Assembly: GCF_002923755.1 (NCBI RefSeq)
Contig: NZ_PGFZ01000002.1
Location: forward strand, 314,195-378,194
DNA: 64,000 bases
Direction of reading: 5' to 3'
Source of the DNA: Methylovulum psychrotolerans
Lineage (GTDB): Bacteria; Pseudomonadota; Gammaproteobacteria; Methylococcales; Methylomonadaceae
In this document: positions 17,960-27,939 of the stretch, one piece after another
Layout of the letters: each line of letters starts with the position of its first letter
Position numbering within the stretch: position 1 is the first letter of the stretch
Program-made: the position numbers and the translations under genes
Notes under the pieces: model-generated
What the model was told of the DNA's origin: nothing
Databases searched by the model: none
What the model saw: only the letters and a program-made list of their open reading frames with translations

Positions 17960-18955
17960 ATGTTAGAATTAATGACGTTCTTAGACACTTTTAATTGGCC
18001 TACTACGCTGTCAGGCGAGGGTGTGGCGGTTATCCTGCTGGCTTTTTTCGGCGTGTGTTACGGTCTGGAACAACTTTTTCCGCACCGTAAGCCGATTAAG
18101 CGGCGCGGCTCTTATGGCACTAACCTTGGCTTGTTTGCCGTTAACAATACAGTGCTGTCGTTATTGTCGGTGTCGTCGCTGTTTCTGCTCGCCCAGCATT
18201 ATGCCGAGCAAGGTTTGCTGCGCTATATCAATCATCCTGCTGCGCAAATGATCGTCGCCTTTTTGGTGCTGGATTTACTGTTATACCTGTGGCATCGGGC
18301 TTGCCATAGTTTTGATGGCTTGTGGTTGTTCCACCGCGTCCATCATAACGACCCGTATCTGAACACCTCAACGGCGTTGCGGATACACATTTTGGAACTG
18401 CTCATCACTAACTTGCTAAAAGCGGGGTATGTTGTGCTGCTAGGTGTCGACCAACTGATGATGATGGTTAACGAGATGCTGATTACTTTGTTGACCTTGT
18501 TCCACCATACCAATATTGCCTTTAAAAGTGAGCAATGGCTGGGCAAGTTGTTGATTATGCCGTATCTGCACCGTGCCCACCACTCTACCGAGCGTTACGA
18601 GCATGACAGCAATTACGGGGCAGCCTTATCAGTCTGGGACCGTCTGTTCGGTACGCTTAACGAGCGCGAGCCTGAGGCTATCGGCCTTAACGGCCATCAA
18701 CCACAGGAGCTTATCAGTTTGTTTAAACTCGGCTTTAATATCGCAACCCCGGCTTCTGTGCCACAAAGCTTACCTGTCGAATTGGAAATGATGATTGCCG
18801 AAGCGGCTTATTACCGCGCCGAAAAGCGCGATTTTTCGCCGGGGTATGAGTTGTTGGATTGGCTGGAGGCTAAAAATGATATTGTTAAGCTGGTGTATGG
18901 TCAGCAAGCCAACGCCAAAAAGCAGGGTAAGTATGGATTGCTGATGTTGGGGTAG
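17960..18955 (+). CDS. Membrane fatty acid hydroxylase / sterol desaturase family protein
   Basis: 331 residues, an integral-membrane di-iron oxygenase. Several hydrophobic segments cover about 20-110 and 140-185. The iron-binding histidine boxes are HRACH (112-116), HRVHH (125-129), HH at 182-183 and HRAHH (204-208), the spacing of the fatty acid hydroxylase superfamily. The substrate could be a lipid, carotenoid or sterol and is not shown by the sequence. The ATG at 17960 follows GGAGG; an upstream ATG-less extension to 17930 is less likely. It stands alone on the plus strand. Confidence 0.85.
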   Translation: MLELMTFLDTFNWPTTLSGEGVAVILLAFFGVCYGLEQLFPHRKPIKRRGSYGTNLGLFAVNNTVLSLLSVSSLFLLAQHYAEQGLLRYINHPAAQMIVAFLVLDLLLYLWHRACHSFDGLWLFHRVHHNDPYLNTSTALRIHILELLITNLLKAGYVVLLGVDQLMMMVNEMLITLLTLFHHTNIAFKSEQWLGKLLIMPYLHRAHHSTERYEHDSNYGAALSVWDRLFGTLNEREPEAIGLNGHQPQELISLFKLGFNIATPASVPQSLPVELEMMIAEAAYYRAEKRDFSPGYELLDWLEAKNDIVKLVYGQQANAKKQGKYGLLMLG

Positions 18956-19095
18956 ATGGCTCAACTCCGGTTGATCAAGTTTTTAATCCCCAATAACCGT
19001 CAGTTAAAGTTGGTGGTTGTTGGGGGGTGAAGGCAATCTGTTTATGCTCTGTGGGTTTAGGCTGTGGACTAACGTATGTTCCTGTAATTAAGGTC

Positions 19096-19125
19096 TTGAA
19101 TCTCCCCATAGAATTGTTTTATGCT
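19096..19125 (+). promoter_or_regulatory. Candidate sigma-70 promoter of the histidine kinase gene
   Basis: TTGAAT (19096-19101) and TATGCT (19120-19125) are spaced by 18 bases, about 40 bases upstream of the kinase start. This is a fair but imperfect match to the -35/-10 consensus. Confidence 0.4.
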
Positions 19126-19163
19126 ATCCTCTGTATAGGTATTAATTCTGAGGATGTTTGTTT

Positions 19164-21614
19164 ATGGCTAATTTAAACACAGAGTCTTTAAGTGATCTAG
19201 TAACTACTGCCCTTGCCCAAAATGAGCTATCCGGCCTCTCTGCAATTATTGAGGTCATCGCCCGTTCCGTTAACGCGCCCATTGCCATTCTGTGGCAAGT
19301 CGCCCCCGCCCCTATAGAAGACACCTTATTTATTGTTGCCGAATGGTTTGAAAAGCGTCAAAAAGTTCCTACCCATTTTCATACCTTACACCGACAAAGC
19401 GCAACCATAACCTACAAAGCGCTAACAACAGGCCAATGCCAGGCCAATAATGAAATTTATGCTCAAGATGGGACGTTTTTAGCCGAATTCGGTATCCAAA
19501 GCCTATTATCAATACCGTTGATGATGGAGAAAAATAAAGATGGTAAAAATAATCATGCCTTAACGCTCTATTGGACAAGAGAAGGTCAGCTTTCCCGTTC
19601 TGAAAACGATGCAGAAAGTCAAAAAGCGCAATTCCTCGCCAGTTTTCTTTTGGATTTCTATCGGACACTAACCGACAAAGTCAGTTATGCCTTATTAGAG
19701 CAGTGCAATAAAACCTTGGAACAATTATCATCAACTTCTGTTGATTGTAAGCAGGTATTTAAAGAAATTTGCGGATTGATCTCAAACAAACTGCAAGCCC
19801 ATGATGTCACCATTTATCTTTGCGAAACAACATCGAAAGGGAACGGCGATTATTGTTTACAAGCCAGCACTTTGAATGAACCCGTAGCGGTAAAGCCTAA
19901 ACGGGTTTTGGGCAATAAAACTAATTTAATTGACTGGGTGGTTACGGAAGGAAGGTGTGTCAGGATATTTGATTTGCAATTATATGAAAAATATAAAATG
20001 GCATACGCGCAAAAATATTCCGGTCTGGCCTTGGGAGAAGATACGCTCAACTGGTGGAAGAATACCAGTCGCCGCTTACTGGACATACCTATTGATAAAG
20101 AACTGCCGCCGATCAGCGTTCTTGCCGTTCCGATAATGAGCGGCGACCGCTTGCTTGGGGTAATCCGCTGTGGATTGACTAAGAGATCACCTTACTATTT
20201 TTCTGACCAAGAAAAACAATTGCTTGTTTTGGTGGCCAACCAGATTTCCCAAGCATGGAGCCATCGCCTAAATCTAAGAAACATTGAAGAGGAGAATCGG
20301 ACGCTAACTAGTTTTGTAAGTAATTTGGCATCTTTAAATACATATGTTCATAATATAATTAAAAATCATGAAAAATTAGATCAAAATGTATTTATTGAAA
20401 CCCTGCGCAACGATACGTTTACCTCGGCATTGGTTCGTTTGCAGCAATCCATTAATAATGTCAATATCGCGGCAATCCGGTTAGTGGCGGAAGATGAAAA
20501 TGGCCAATACTTATACTTTGCCCATATTTTCGGCGATGTTACCGCGCCGATAGGGAAAAGGTTTTATCTCCACGAAACCAAGGCAGACAATCAACCCGCT
20601 AAGGCAGGGGTGCTTGTGGTTAAAACCGGAGAGCCTTATATTATGAAAGACAAATCCGATAGCTATTATCCGCTACAAAGTTTTGATGCCGAAAGCATGG
20701 TAATTGCCCCTATAAAAATTGGTTCTGAGGTGATCGGTGTTATTGATGTCCGTAGTGATATTCCGAACGGTTTATCGTCTTCCGTGGTTTCCATCATGGA
20801 AGCCATCGGCTTACAATTGGGTTTGTATAACGATCTGTTTGACAAAGTGGTTAAGCTAAAACAATCCGTACATGATCTTAAAACGGAACAAAAAAACCAA
20901 ACTCAGACGTATGAAGATTTTGCCCATCAGTTAAAAACGCCAATGCAACAGTTAAATTCTAGGGTCCGTAGCTTGATAAATACTTATGAAGATGATAGTT
21001 TGCCACGCGAGCTTGCCTATTTACGCGGTTCGGCGGCAAAAGCACAGCGGGTTTCGCTAGGTATCCGTCTGTTCGCCGATTTAACCAAAGGTAAGCCATT
21101 GAGGCCAGATCTGATAGTATTAACGGCAGACTGGTTGAGGAAAGTCTTGATTGAGTGTGCGGTAGACCAAGAAAATGCGGTTGACCCCAGTGATAATCTT
21201 AGGTTTGGCGTCAATAAAGACGGCTTGCCTTCGTTAAATAGAGCGACTGTACAAGCGGATGGGAATTTACTCATTCAAGCCCTTAATAATTTATTGGATA
21301 ATGCCGCTAAATACAGTTATCCCAATAACACAGTCGAAATTAGTTGCGGACTAAGTTCTCGCCGGAAAAATTTCTATATTTCTGTGGTCAATACAGGTTT
21401 GCCCATTGATAACGAGGATAGGGAGCAGTGTAAAAAGCGATATTGGCGTGGTCATCAACATCAACTGGTCGTCGGCGAAGGTTCCGGTATTGGTTTATGG
21501 ATTGTCGATAATATTATGCGGGCGCATAATGGTGAGTTACTGATTAATCCAAATCCGTTGCCCAAAAACTGCACCGAGGTTCGGCTACAATTTCCTGCAA
21601 CATTACGTTACTAA
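19164..21614 (+). CDS. Soluble sensor histidine kinase with three GAF domains
   Basis: 816 residues with no clear membrane segment, so probably cytoplasmic. Three GAF-like modules are visible at about 10-165, 180-380 and 410-570, each ending in a LLSIPL/VLAVPI/VIAPIKI strand. Then comes a HisKA helix pair with the phospho-accepting His588 in FAHQLKTP, and a HATPase domain with N box NNLLDNAAKYS and G2 box GEGSGIGLWIVDN. The usual DxG of the G1 box reads NTG. The ATG at 19164 follows GAGGA; a TTG start at 19158 is the other option. The stand-alone receiver encoded 9 bases later is the likely partner. The ligand is unknown. Confidence 0.85.
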   Translation: MANLNTESLSDLVTTALAQNELSGLSAIIEVIARSVNAPIAILWQVAPAPIEDTLFIVAEWFEKRQKVPTHFHTLHRQSATITYKALTTGQCQANNEIYAQDGTFLAEFGIQSLLSIPLMMEKNKDGKNNHALTLYWTREGQLSRSENDAESQKAQFLASFLLDFYRTLTDKVSYALLEQCNKTLEQLSSTSVDCKQVFKEICGLISNKLQAHDVTIYLCETTSKGNGDYCLQASTLNEPVAVKPKRVLGNKTNLIDWVVTEGRCVRIFDLQLYEKYKMAYAQKYSGLALGEDTLNWWKNTSRRLLDIPIDKELPPISVLAVPIMSGDRLLGVIRCGLTKRSPYYFSDQEKQLLVLVANQISQAWSHRLNLRNIEEENRTLTSFVSNLASLNTYVHNIIKNHEKLDQNVFIETLRNDTFTSALVRLQQSINNVNIAAIRLVAEDENGQYLYFAHIFGDVTAPIGKRFYLHETKADNQPAKAGVLVVKTGEPYIMKDKSDSYYPLQSFDAESMVIAPIKIGSEVIGVIDVRSDIPNGLSSSVVSIMEAIGLQLGLYNDLFDKVVKLKQSVHDLKTEQKNQTQTYEDFAHQLKTPMQQLNSRVRSLINTYEDDSLPRELAYLRGSAAKAQRVSLGIRLFADLTKGKPLRPDLIVLTADWLRKVLIECAVDQENAVDPSDNLRFGVNKDGLPSLNRATVQADGNLLIQALNNLLDNAAKYSYPNNTVEISCGLSSRRKNFYISVVNTGLPIDNEDREQCKKRYWRGHQHQLVVGEGSGIGLWIVDNIMRAHNGELLINPNPLPKNCTEVRLQFPATLRY

Positions 21615-21623
21615 AAGGTTTTT

Positions 21624-22055
21624 ATGTTAAAAATATGGGTGGTCGAAGATAATTTTCAGCAACGTGCCGAAATACGCGAAGCAATCCGGTCCCGTTGTAA
21701 AGCTGACATTTTGGAAATAGCGACGGAATACGATTTTAGGGTGCAATTGGAGCAATTGGAGTCGTCTTATCCTGATATTATCATTATTGATGTGATGCTG
21801 CCATGGGTTAAGCCCGCCCCTAACATGCCGGAACCCCCAGAAGACGTAAAAACAAACAGCTTTTATCGGGCAGGCATCCGTTGCCTAAGGCTGGCAAGAG
21901 CAAAAGACGAGACTAAGGCTGCGAAAATTATTATTTTGACAAATTTAGAACAAGATGATCTGAAAGAGGATTTAGATGCTATTGATAGACAAGAGATTTA
22001 TTTTGTAGCAAAAGGTGGCTACAGTGAATTGCTAGACTTAATGGCTAAACCTTAA
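21624..22055 (+). CDS. Stand-alone response-regulator receiver
   Basis: 143 residues forming one receiver domain: acidic pocket VEDN at Asp9, phospho-accepting Asp56 in IIIDVMLPW, and the conserved Lys in VAKGG near the end. There is an insertion (about residues 61-82, proline-rich, KPAPNMPEPPEDVK) after the phosphorylation site that is unusual for receivers. No output domain follows, so it must act by protein contact. It starts 9 bases after the kinase stop with AAAAGG upstream, clearly one operon. Confidence 0.8.
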   Translation: MLKIWVVEDNFQQRAEIREAIRSRCKADILEIATEYDFRVQLEQLESSYPDIIIIDVMLPWVKPAPNMPEPPEDVKTNSFYRAGIRCLRLARAKDETKAAKIIILTNLEQDDLKEDLDAIDRQEIYFVAKGGYSELLDLMAKP

Positions 22056-22159
22056 CTGTATTGCAGGTTGTCATTTTTTTCACTGTCCGCTATAAAAAAC
22101 TCAATCTAATTCTTCATATTTTATGAGGGTGTAAATGATTTTTTTTGAAATTCTGAGTT

Positions 22160-23437
22160 TTATGCCTGAAGGCTTAGTTTATTTATTTCTCGATTCAAAA
22201 TATTATCTATATCACTAGGCTTTCCTTCAAGCACTTTTCTATAAAATATTTCATACAAATTAGAAAGCTTGCTACGTTGCCTACGGTGCGTATCAATGAT
22301 TTCGCCATAGATATGCAACGCAGTAGCTTTTACCTCGCTTTCAGTTCTGTTGGGCATATTCAAAAACCCCCGCTCAACTTTTTGTATTTCAGGTAGTTTT
22401 TCCTCATAAATGCTTCGTGACATCTTTATTGTTACCATGCTTCCTTTTAACGAAATATTTCGGCTATTTGGTATGCAGACAATCGCAAGTTTATTAGACA
22501 TCATTAGCTGGAATGTTTCGCCATGCCTTATAACCTTATGGAGCTTAGGTAAGTAAGTATTTAACAAGCTTGTCCATTCAGCATAATAGGCAATATCAAA
22601 TAAATCATCATCCCATGTGAGCCTATTATTATCTAACTGTCTAATGGTTAAGAGAAATGGCTTTAATAACGCTTCCCTCTTTAAACCTTGAAATAATGCC
22701 ACGGCCGATTTCAACGCTTGCGCCGCTATATTGAACACCCAATCTTCATCCCGGATCATCTCTAGTGGCTCATCTTCCAGAATAGGCAGTAATGTGTCAA
22801 TTTGCCAATCTGCGTTATACAGACCCCTTTTCAGCCAATCGAGAAACAGCCGCTGGCCATCCCAAGATAAACGCCCGACACTGGCCGATAATTTTTCTTC
22901 AAGTTCCGGGTTCAATATGACTTTCGGCTGGCTATTAAGATATTCCTGCTCTGCTTTAATGAGTTGCGCTTTGAGAGGGTCAGCCTGCGCCTTAAATGTT
23001 GCCGGAATGTCGCTTTTCAGGAGTGCGGTTACTATATTTTTAGCATAAATCAAACGTTTTTGGGGTATGGATACCGATTTTATTTCGTCAATAATTTCTT
23101 GTAGGGTTTCGTCATCAAAATCGCTAAAGTCGTTTTCATATTGGCTATTTTCATCAGTGTGATGTTCGTCAAGCGGTTTGAACTGAGCATGAAATTCTTG
23201 ATGCGCTTGGCGTAAGAAAGAGAATAATGCTTCCCAATTATCAAATTGGGCGGTGGAAGGGGAAAAGCTTTGTTTAAACACCGCATTTTCAATAATAGCA
23301 TCGTCATTTTGCGGCAGGTATTGGACGTTAACCTCTCTGCCAAGGCGGTACGGGGGGGTCAATATGCCTAATTTACCATCAATGCGGAGTATGGCTGTCG
23401 CATCGGGCGGGGCATAAGCTTCTAGTTGTATCTTCAT
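22160..23437 (-). CDS. Unknown protein, second gene of a two-gene unit
   Basis: 425 residues with no signal peptide or membrane segment; I recognise no family. The first third is acidic (FDDETLQEIIDEIKS), the middle is helix-rich with many Leu/Trp, and the C-terminus has a basic helix (TALHIYGEIIDTHRRQRSKLSNLYEIF). The start codon overlaps the stop of the preceding gene as ATGA, so the two proteins are made together and probably act together. It converges with the receiver gene. AT content is higher than in the flanking operons, which may mean transfer. Confidence 0.65.
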   Translation of the reverse strand: MKIQLEAYAPPDATAILRIDGKLGILTPPYRLGREVNVQYLPQNDDAIIENAVFKQSFSPSTAQFDNWEALFSFLRQAHQEFHAQFKPLDEHHTDENSQYENDFSDFDDETLQEIIDEIKSVSIPQKRLIYAKNIVTALLKSDIPATFKAQADPLKAQLIKAEQEYLNSQPKVILNPELEEKLSASVGRLSWDGQRLFLDWLKRGLYNADWQIDTLLPILEDEPLEMIRDEDWVFNIAAQALKSAVALFQGLKREALLKPFLLTIRQLDNNRLTWDDDLFDIAYYAEWTSLLNTYLPKLHKVIRHGETFQLMMSNKLAIVCIPNSRNISLKGSMVTIKMSRSIYEEKLPEIQKVERGFLNMPNRTESEVKATALHIYGEIIDTHRRQRSKLSNLYEIFYRKVLEGKPSDIDNILNREINKLSLQA

Positions 23438-24297
23438 AATTTTTTCTTTGGCTCTAGTTTGAAGTACCCAGCTTGGTCAATTTTTTGTGGTTTATTACAA
23501 TTTTCCAGTATGGTTTTATAATAAGCGAGGGTATCGATTTCTTCAAGCGTTAAAGGTCTTTTGCTTTTCTCTTTTGTTAAGCTTTTTATTTTGCTATATT
23601 CCTTATGGCTTATTCGGATTTCTTTTAAATCTTCTCGGCTAAAACCTTCCAAAAAAATAATCTCAAAATATCGGCCTTGGGCATCGTCAAGAAGAATACG
23701 CGCCCACTCTTCCTTGTCACGTTGGCTCAGTTCGTCAATCCGTTGCAAGGTAGCGAAACAATGCCGATAGCTATAGGGCGCAACATCTGCTTGTAGCTTA
23801 CTGTCATCCAAGCGATTAGTATCTGCATGCGATATATCTACATCAGGGAAATAATGCTTTAAGCTATTGCCCGCTAAACAAAACGCTGTTAGCTTTTCGG
23901 AAAAGTCGGCATCTAATAAAACACAGCATGGCCCTTGATAATAGGTTTGCAAGCCGCAACAACCGCCATTTAAGGCACCGTATTTAAATTGCCTGCTATT
24001 CGCCACTGCGGCATCAAACGCCAGGCGTCTGCCTAAAAATTTTTTATTAGGTATATCAATTTCTGTGCCATTAGCATCGGCTACTTCATAGCAGTTTTTA
24101 TAGCGTTGGCCTTTAGCTAGCAAATGCGCCACAAAATAACCCATATTAACCGAGATATGCGCATTATCGGCTACCCATTGCTTAAATGCTTTGGCTTGAA
24201 CGGTTTTATAATCATCTAATCCAGACAAGGTTTGGGTACATTGCTCTTCTAATGGGATAATGTTTTCTTTGGCACAAGTCAATAAATCAATCATCAT
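23434..24297 (-). CDS. Unknown cysteine-rich protein, first gene of a two-gene unit
   Basis: About 287 residues from the ATG at 24297; the frame continues upstream to 24444, but that part is a low-complexity leucine-rich stretch I think is not translated. The start remains uncertain because no ribosome site stands out. Near residues 110-130 it has NGGCCGLQTYYQGPCCVLLD, a cluster of four cysteines that might hold metal or an Fe-S cluster; more cysteines lie near the start (TCAKEN, EQCTQTL). The C-terminal third is charged and helical. No family recognised. Confidence 0.6.
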   Translation of the reverse strand: MMIDLLTCAKENIIPLEEQCTQTLSGLDDYKTVQAKAFKQWVADNAHISVNMGYFVAHLLAKGQRYKNCYEVADANGTEIDIPNKKFLGRRLAFDAAVANSRQFKYGALNGGCCGLQTYYQGPCCVLLDADFSEKLTAFCLAGNSLKHYFPDVDISHADTNRLDDSKLQADVAPYSYRHCFATLQRIDELSQRDKEEWARILLDDAQGRYFEIIFLEGFSREDLKEIRISHKEYSKIKSLTKEKSKRPLTLEEIDTLAYYKTILENCNKPQKIDQAGYFKLEPKKKL

Positions 24298-24567
24298 TAT
24301 GAGTAAATGAGAGGTAATCATTTGATGTATTATTCTAAATCTTTTGTTAGGATTTGCCAATAATAACGGCTGAAACAAATGCAATACCAATAATAGATAT
24401 AATAAATTGCTTGATATATATAACTTCAATAGGTGGCATAGCAACGCGTACGATCAGACTGAGTCCTTTTTTCTTACCCGGTTTTTATATGGGTCTGGGC
24501 GGATTCTGTGAGCATAGCGTCCGAAGTTGACCACAAACTCATACGGAGTAAGGGTATCTATGCTTCC

Positions 24568-26994
24568 CTACCGCCACCCGTAGCGGCTTAAGTCAAATAC
24601 CCCTCTGTTTTCTGGCCGTCCGTCGCGGTGTTTTTGGTTAAAGCTGTCATAGCTTGCCCAAAATTGCGGATCGTTACGCGCCACGCCATACTTATTATAA
24701 AACTGCGCCATCGCCGTATCGGTTTGGGCTTGCTTTAACTGGTTGGCAAAGTCGGGCAATTGTTCGCTGGCGACTTTAAAAAATTGGTTGGGGTAGCTGC
24801 CGACCAAGCCAGGCAATACCGTCAGGGTGTCTTTGTCCGCTTGCCAACCTTGGCCGTCATCAAACATTACGCCGACATGGCTTAAATAGCGGTTGCGGAT
24901 TAAGGTGTATACCGGGTCTTGGTCGGGGGTGGCGGTGGTGATACGCAAAAACGACACTTCGGGTAAGGCTGTGATTTCCGAGCCCTTTAGCGCGTTTAAT
25001 TGGGCGATAAAGCCGTCGAATTGCGGGTCGGGCAAGGGGGTGGGCACTGGTACGGCCACGATCGGTTCGGGGACGCTGGCTTGGGTGCAGGGTTCTTGTG
25101 GGCACGGTGCGGGCAGGGCAGGCGGATTAGCGGCCGCTATGGGCAGGGGCGCGACGATTTTGGGCAGCTTGCCGAGCAGTTCGTGCGGATAATCTTGGCT
25201 TTGGTAACTGACGGCAGATTCGCTTTGGTTGGCAAAGTCCGGTGTGCTAAAAACGCCTAGCCATCGGTTGCCCAAATCTGGATACCAACTGGCATGAACG
25301 GCAGGGCGGACGGCTTTGGGCAGAAAGTGCAGGAAATTGTTTTCCGCTTCGCTACGCAACAGGCTTAGGGTTAGGCGGGTGTTGAGGTGGTGGGCGCTGT
25401 CGCCGTAGAGATTAAAGTCCGCCACCAGCAAATAGTACAGACGCTCGAACAGCGGGTAGTCGATGACCCAAGCGGTGTCCGGGGTCTTGCCCTGTAGGCC
25501 TTTGACGACGGACGCGTTGTCGTTATGGCGGAACAGGGTCAGCAAAGCGTTATCGTTACTGCCGCCGCCATCCCACAGTTGTTTGAGGTCAATGGCTTGG
25601 TTATTGAGCAGGACGGTTTCGGTAAAAGTCGCTTTATTGGCGAGATACTGTTGCTGTAAGGATTTTAGTTCAAACCATTCGGCAAAGCCGCCGCTCTCAC
25701 CGCTTGCGGTCGGCAGGCGTAAGAAAGGCGCGTTGGCGCTTAAAAATTGGTTGGTTTGGGCATTCAGCTCGGTGCGCGGTTGCCAAAACGCTATCCAGAC
25801 CTGATCGCGGAAGCCGTTTGCGCCCTCTTGGCTGTTAAGCGCGGGGCTTTTGAGCATGGTTGAGAGAAAATAGTGGGCATCGTCGAGCAAAAATTGGTAA
25901 CGGGCGGCAACGGGCAAATCCTTAAAACTGCTGAACGGCTGGGCATAAGGGGTGGTAGCGTAGTCGGGCGGTTGCGCCACGGTGGTTGCCGGGCTTAAAA
26001 ACAGGGCTTTGAGCCGCGCCATTTTGCCGTCGCTGAGTTCGTAAACGGCATGGGTTTTGTCGGCCAGCGTTTCGGTGACGGGGCGCAGGCGATAGTAAAA
26101 CTGGCCAATCGCCGGGGCGGTGAAGGGATGCAGGTTATCCAGCTCTTCAATGGCCTGTCCGGGCGGCGTTTTGGCACGGACGAGCCGGTAAAATTCGTTG
26201 GCGGCTTGGTCTTTAATATGCAAATGCCCTGTGAACAGATGCTCGTAAAGATACCGTGCGGTCAGTTGCATGGCGGGGGTAGTGTCGTTTAAAAATTGCT
26301 CCCATTTGCCGATTTCTGCCAAGGCAGGCTCAGATAATACTGGGGGCAGGCTATTTTTCGCGCCGTCTTGTAGCCAATTTAATAAAGTTTCCTGCTCACT
26401 AGGGTTTAGATTAGGCAGGGTGTAAGGCATTCCTGCAAAGGGTTGGGTGTGCTGGAAATCGGCAAACTCCGCAAGAGTGGGGCAGTCGTCGCTGTGGTCA
26501 GGGTCGAGTGCGTTGCCGTTGTCCGGCAAGGGCGGATTGCGCTTTAAGACCAGTAATTTCGCCATCAGCGAATTGTTGAGGTTAAGTTCAGGGAAGTTGG
26601 CTTTTTCGTTTAATACTGCAAAAAAGCCCTGTTTACGCCAATCCTCGGTGCTTTTGCCGTCAATGAACAAGCGGCTGGGGGGGATGGCGTGCAGGCGGGT
26701 TTCATAAAGCGGTTGTTTGCTGGCACCGCGTTGCAGGCCTTCATAAGAAGTAAGTTGTAGTTGGCAGGGCGCGTCAAAGCCAGCATGGCAGGAAGCGCAG
26801 CGCGATTCCAGCAAGGGCTGTACCGAGGCATAATTGAGCCTGCCTGGCTTGTGCTTGGAATTAATCGGAATGAAAGTGGCTTTGCCTGCATCCTTGTCTG
26901 TCATAAGGCTACTGAGGCTAATGCCTTTGTAATAGGCAATGCCGGTAGCCGCTAAGGCCAGCAGTAACAGAGAACTAAACTGTAGTTTACGCAT
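24568..26994 (-). CDS. cti: Fatty acid cis/trans isomerase
   Basis: 808 residues, the periplasmic haem enzyme that converts cis-unsaturated fatty acids of membrane lipids to trans under solvent or heat stress. A signal anchor covers 4-22, and the cytochrome c haem motif CASCH occupies 66-70. The length, a second domain rich in WQP/NLP segments (TLPNLNPSEQETLLNWL) and the C-terminal KYGVARNDPQFWASYDSFN agree with the Cti family. It stands alone on the minus strand. Such enzymes occur in Pseudomonas, Vibrio and methanotrophs. Confidence 0.92.
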   Translation of the reverse strand: MRKLQFSSLLLLALAATGIAYYKGISLSSLMTDKDAGKATFIPINSKHKPGRLNYASVQPLLESRCASCHAGFDAPCQLQLTSYEGLQRGASKQPLYETRLHAIPPSRLFIDGKSTEDWRKQGFFAVLNEKANFPELNLNNSLMAKLLVLKRNPPLPDNGNALDPDHSDDCPTLAEFADFQHTQPFAGMPYTLPNLNPSEQETLLNWLQDGAKNSLPPVLSEPALAEIGKWEQFLNDTTPAMQLTARYLYEHLFTGHLHIKDQAANEFYRLVRAKTPPGQAIEELDNLHPFTAPAIGQFYYRLRPVTETLADKTHAVYELSDGKMARLKALFLSPATTVAQPPDYATTPYAQPFSSFKDLPVAARYQFLLDDAHYFLSTMLKSPALNSQEGANGFRDQVWIAFWQPRTELNAQTNQFLSANAPFLRLPTASGESGGFAEWFELKSLQQQYLANKATFTETVLLNNQAIDLKQLWDGGGSNDNALLTLFRHNDNASVVKGLQGKTPDTAWVIDYPLFERLYYLLVADFNLYGDSAHHLNTRLTLSLLRSEAENNFLHFLPKAVRPAVHASWYPDLGNRWLGVFSTPDFANQSESAVSYQSQDYPHELLGKLPKIVAPLPIAAANPPALPAPCPQEPCTQASVPEPIVAVPVPTPLPDPQFDGFIAQLNALKGSEITALPEVSFLRITTATPDQDPVYTLIRNRYLSHVGVMFDDGQGWQADKDTLTVLPGLVGSYPNQFFKVASEQLPDFANQLKQAQTDTAMAQFYNKYGVARNDPQFWASYDSFNQKHRDGRPENRGVFDLSRYGWR

Positions 26995-27056
26995 ATTTCG
27001 GTTAAGGTGTCGTGCAGAACATCAGCCGTCCGCCGTGGCAGATGGCTAGATGAAGG

Positions 27057-27656
27057 TTAAAGTGAACGGGCAAGATGATGCAGCACTTCGCTGCCATGGC
27101 TAAATACTGGCCAGCCATCCCCGGTCAGCACAGCTTGTAGGCCGGGTAGGCTGGCGAGGCGTTTGACCGATTGGATGGCCAGTTTGCGGTCAGCCAGCTT
27201 GCCATCCGGTAATAGGCACAATTCGCCACCGACATGACAACGGATCAGGTCGCCCGTAATCAGCGTGGTGTGTTCTACTAATAAGGCCAATTCGCCAGGG
27301 GTCTTGGAGCCGTTGAGCGTGTAGGCGTTAAGGCCAGGGACGATTTCATCGCCATCATATAACCAGCGGTTACAGATAATAGGGAAGGTGTCCTGCTCCG
27401 CCGCAGGCCCTAGCAGCACCGCCCCGGTTTGGCTGGCGAGTTGCTCGCTGGCGCGGCAATGGTCGCTGTTAGTGATGACGATAAAGCCCACCCCGCCCAA
27501 TTTTTGCAGATGCTGGTGGTCGTGGCCAGATAAGGGCAGGGGGTCAATGACGACATTGCCGCCCTCGCGTACCCACACATAGCTATGGAAGTCTATATCG
27601 CGCTCTTCGTTAAAGACAGACCAAGCGAATAAATCTTTTCGGTGTAATGCTTTCAT
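27057..27656 (-). CDS. Metallo-beta-lactamase-fold hydrolase
   Basis: 199 residues with an MBL-like fold: VIDPLPLSGHDHQHL near 37-51, ITNSDHCRAS around 60, GDLIRCHVGGELCL and a C-terminal LTGDGWPVFSHG. The classical HxHxDH is reduced to NSDHCR, so metal binding may be altered; many annotated MBL-fold proteins of about 200 residues share this. The start has AAGG eight bases upstream. It is transcribed with DUF1289 and grxC nearby on the same strand, but the gap of 45 bases and the different roles leave the operon open. Confidence 0.7.
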   Translation of the reverse strand: MKALHRKDLFAWSVFNEERDIDFHSYVWVREGGNVVIDPLPLSGHDHQHLQKLGGVGFIVITNSDHCRASEQLASQTGAVLLGPAAEQDTFPIICNRWLYDGDEIVPGLNAYTLNGSKTPGELALLVEHTTLITGDLIRCHVGGELCLLPDGKLADRKLAIQSVKRLASLPGLQAVLTGDGWPVFSHGSEVLHHLARSL

Positions 27657-27701
27657 CGGCGACCTTGTTGATTATGATTATAATGGGCTTGCCTACCCCG
27701 G

Positions 27702-27935
27702 TTATGCGTGGCCTTCATACGCTTGTCGGCGTTGCTTGGCATTGGTTAAAATCGCTTGGCGGGTGTGGTTGTCTATCTGGGTCCATTGGGTGATTTCTTG
27801 TAGTGACCGGAAACAGCCCAAGCAGATGTCATTATCGTCCAAGCAACAGATACGGATGCACGGGGACGCTATAGGCGCGTTGATATGCTGATAATCGCTG
27901 GCTGGCCGTGGGTCGCCCTGGTGGGTATTGCGCAT
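27702..27935 (-). CDS. DUF1289 domain small cysteine protein
   Basis: 77 residues with the DUF1289 pattern SPCIRICCLDDNDICLGCFRSLQEI, four to five cysteines that probably bind Zn or an Fe-S cluster, then TQWTQIDN and a basic helix. Family function is unknown. It begins 4 bases after the grxC stop on the same strand, so the pair is probably co-transcribed with a redox link. Confidence 0.8.
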   Translation of the reverse strand: MRNTHQGDPRPASDYQHINAPIASPCIRICCLDDNDICLGCFRSLQEITQWTQIDNHTRQAILTNAKQRRQAYEGHA

Positions 27936-27939
27936 AACG

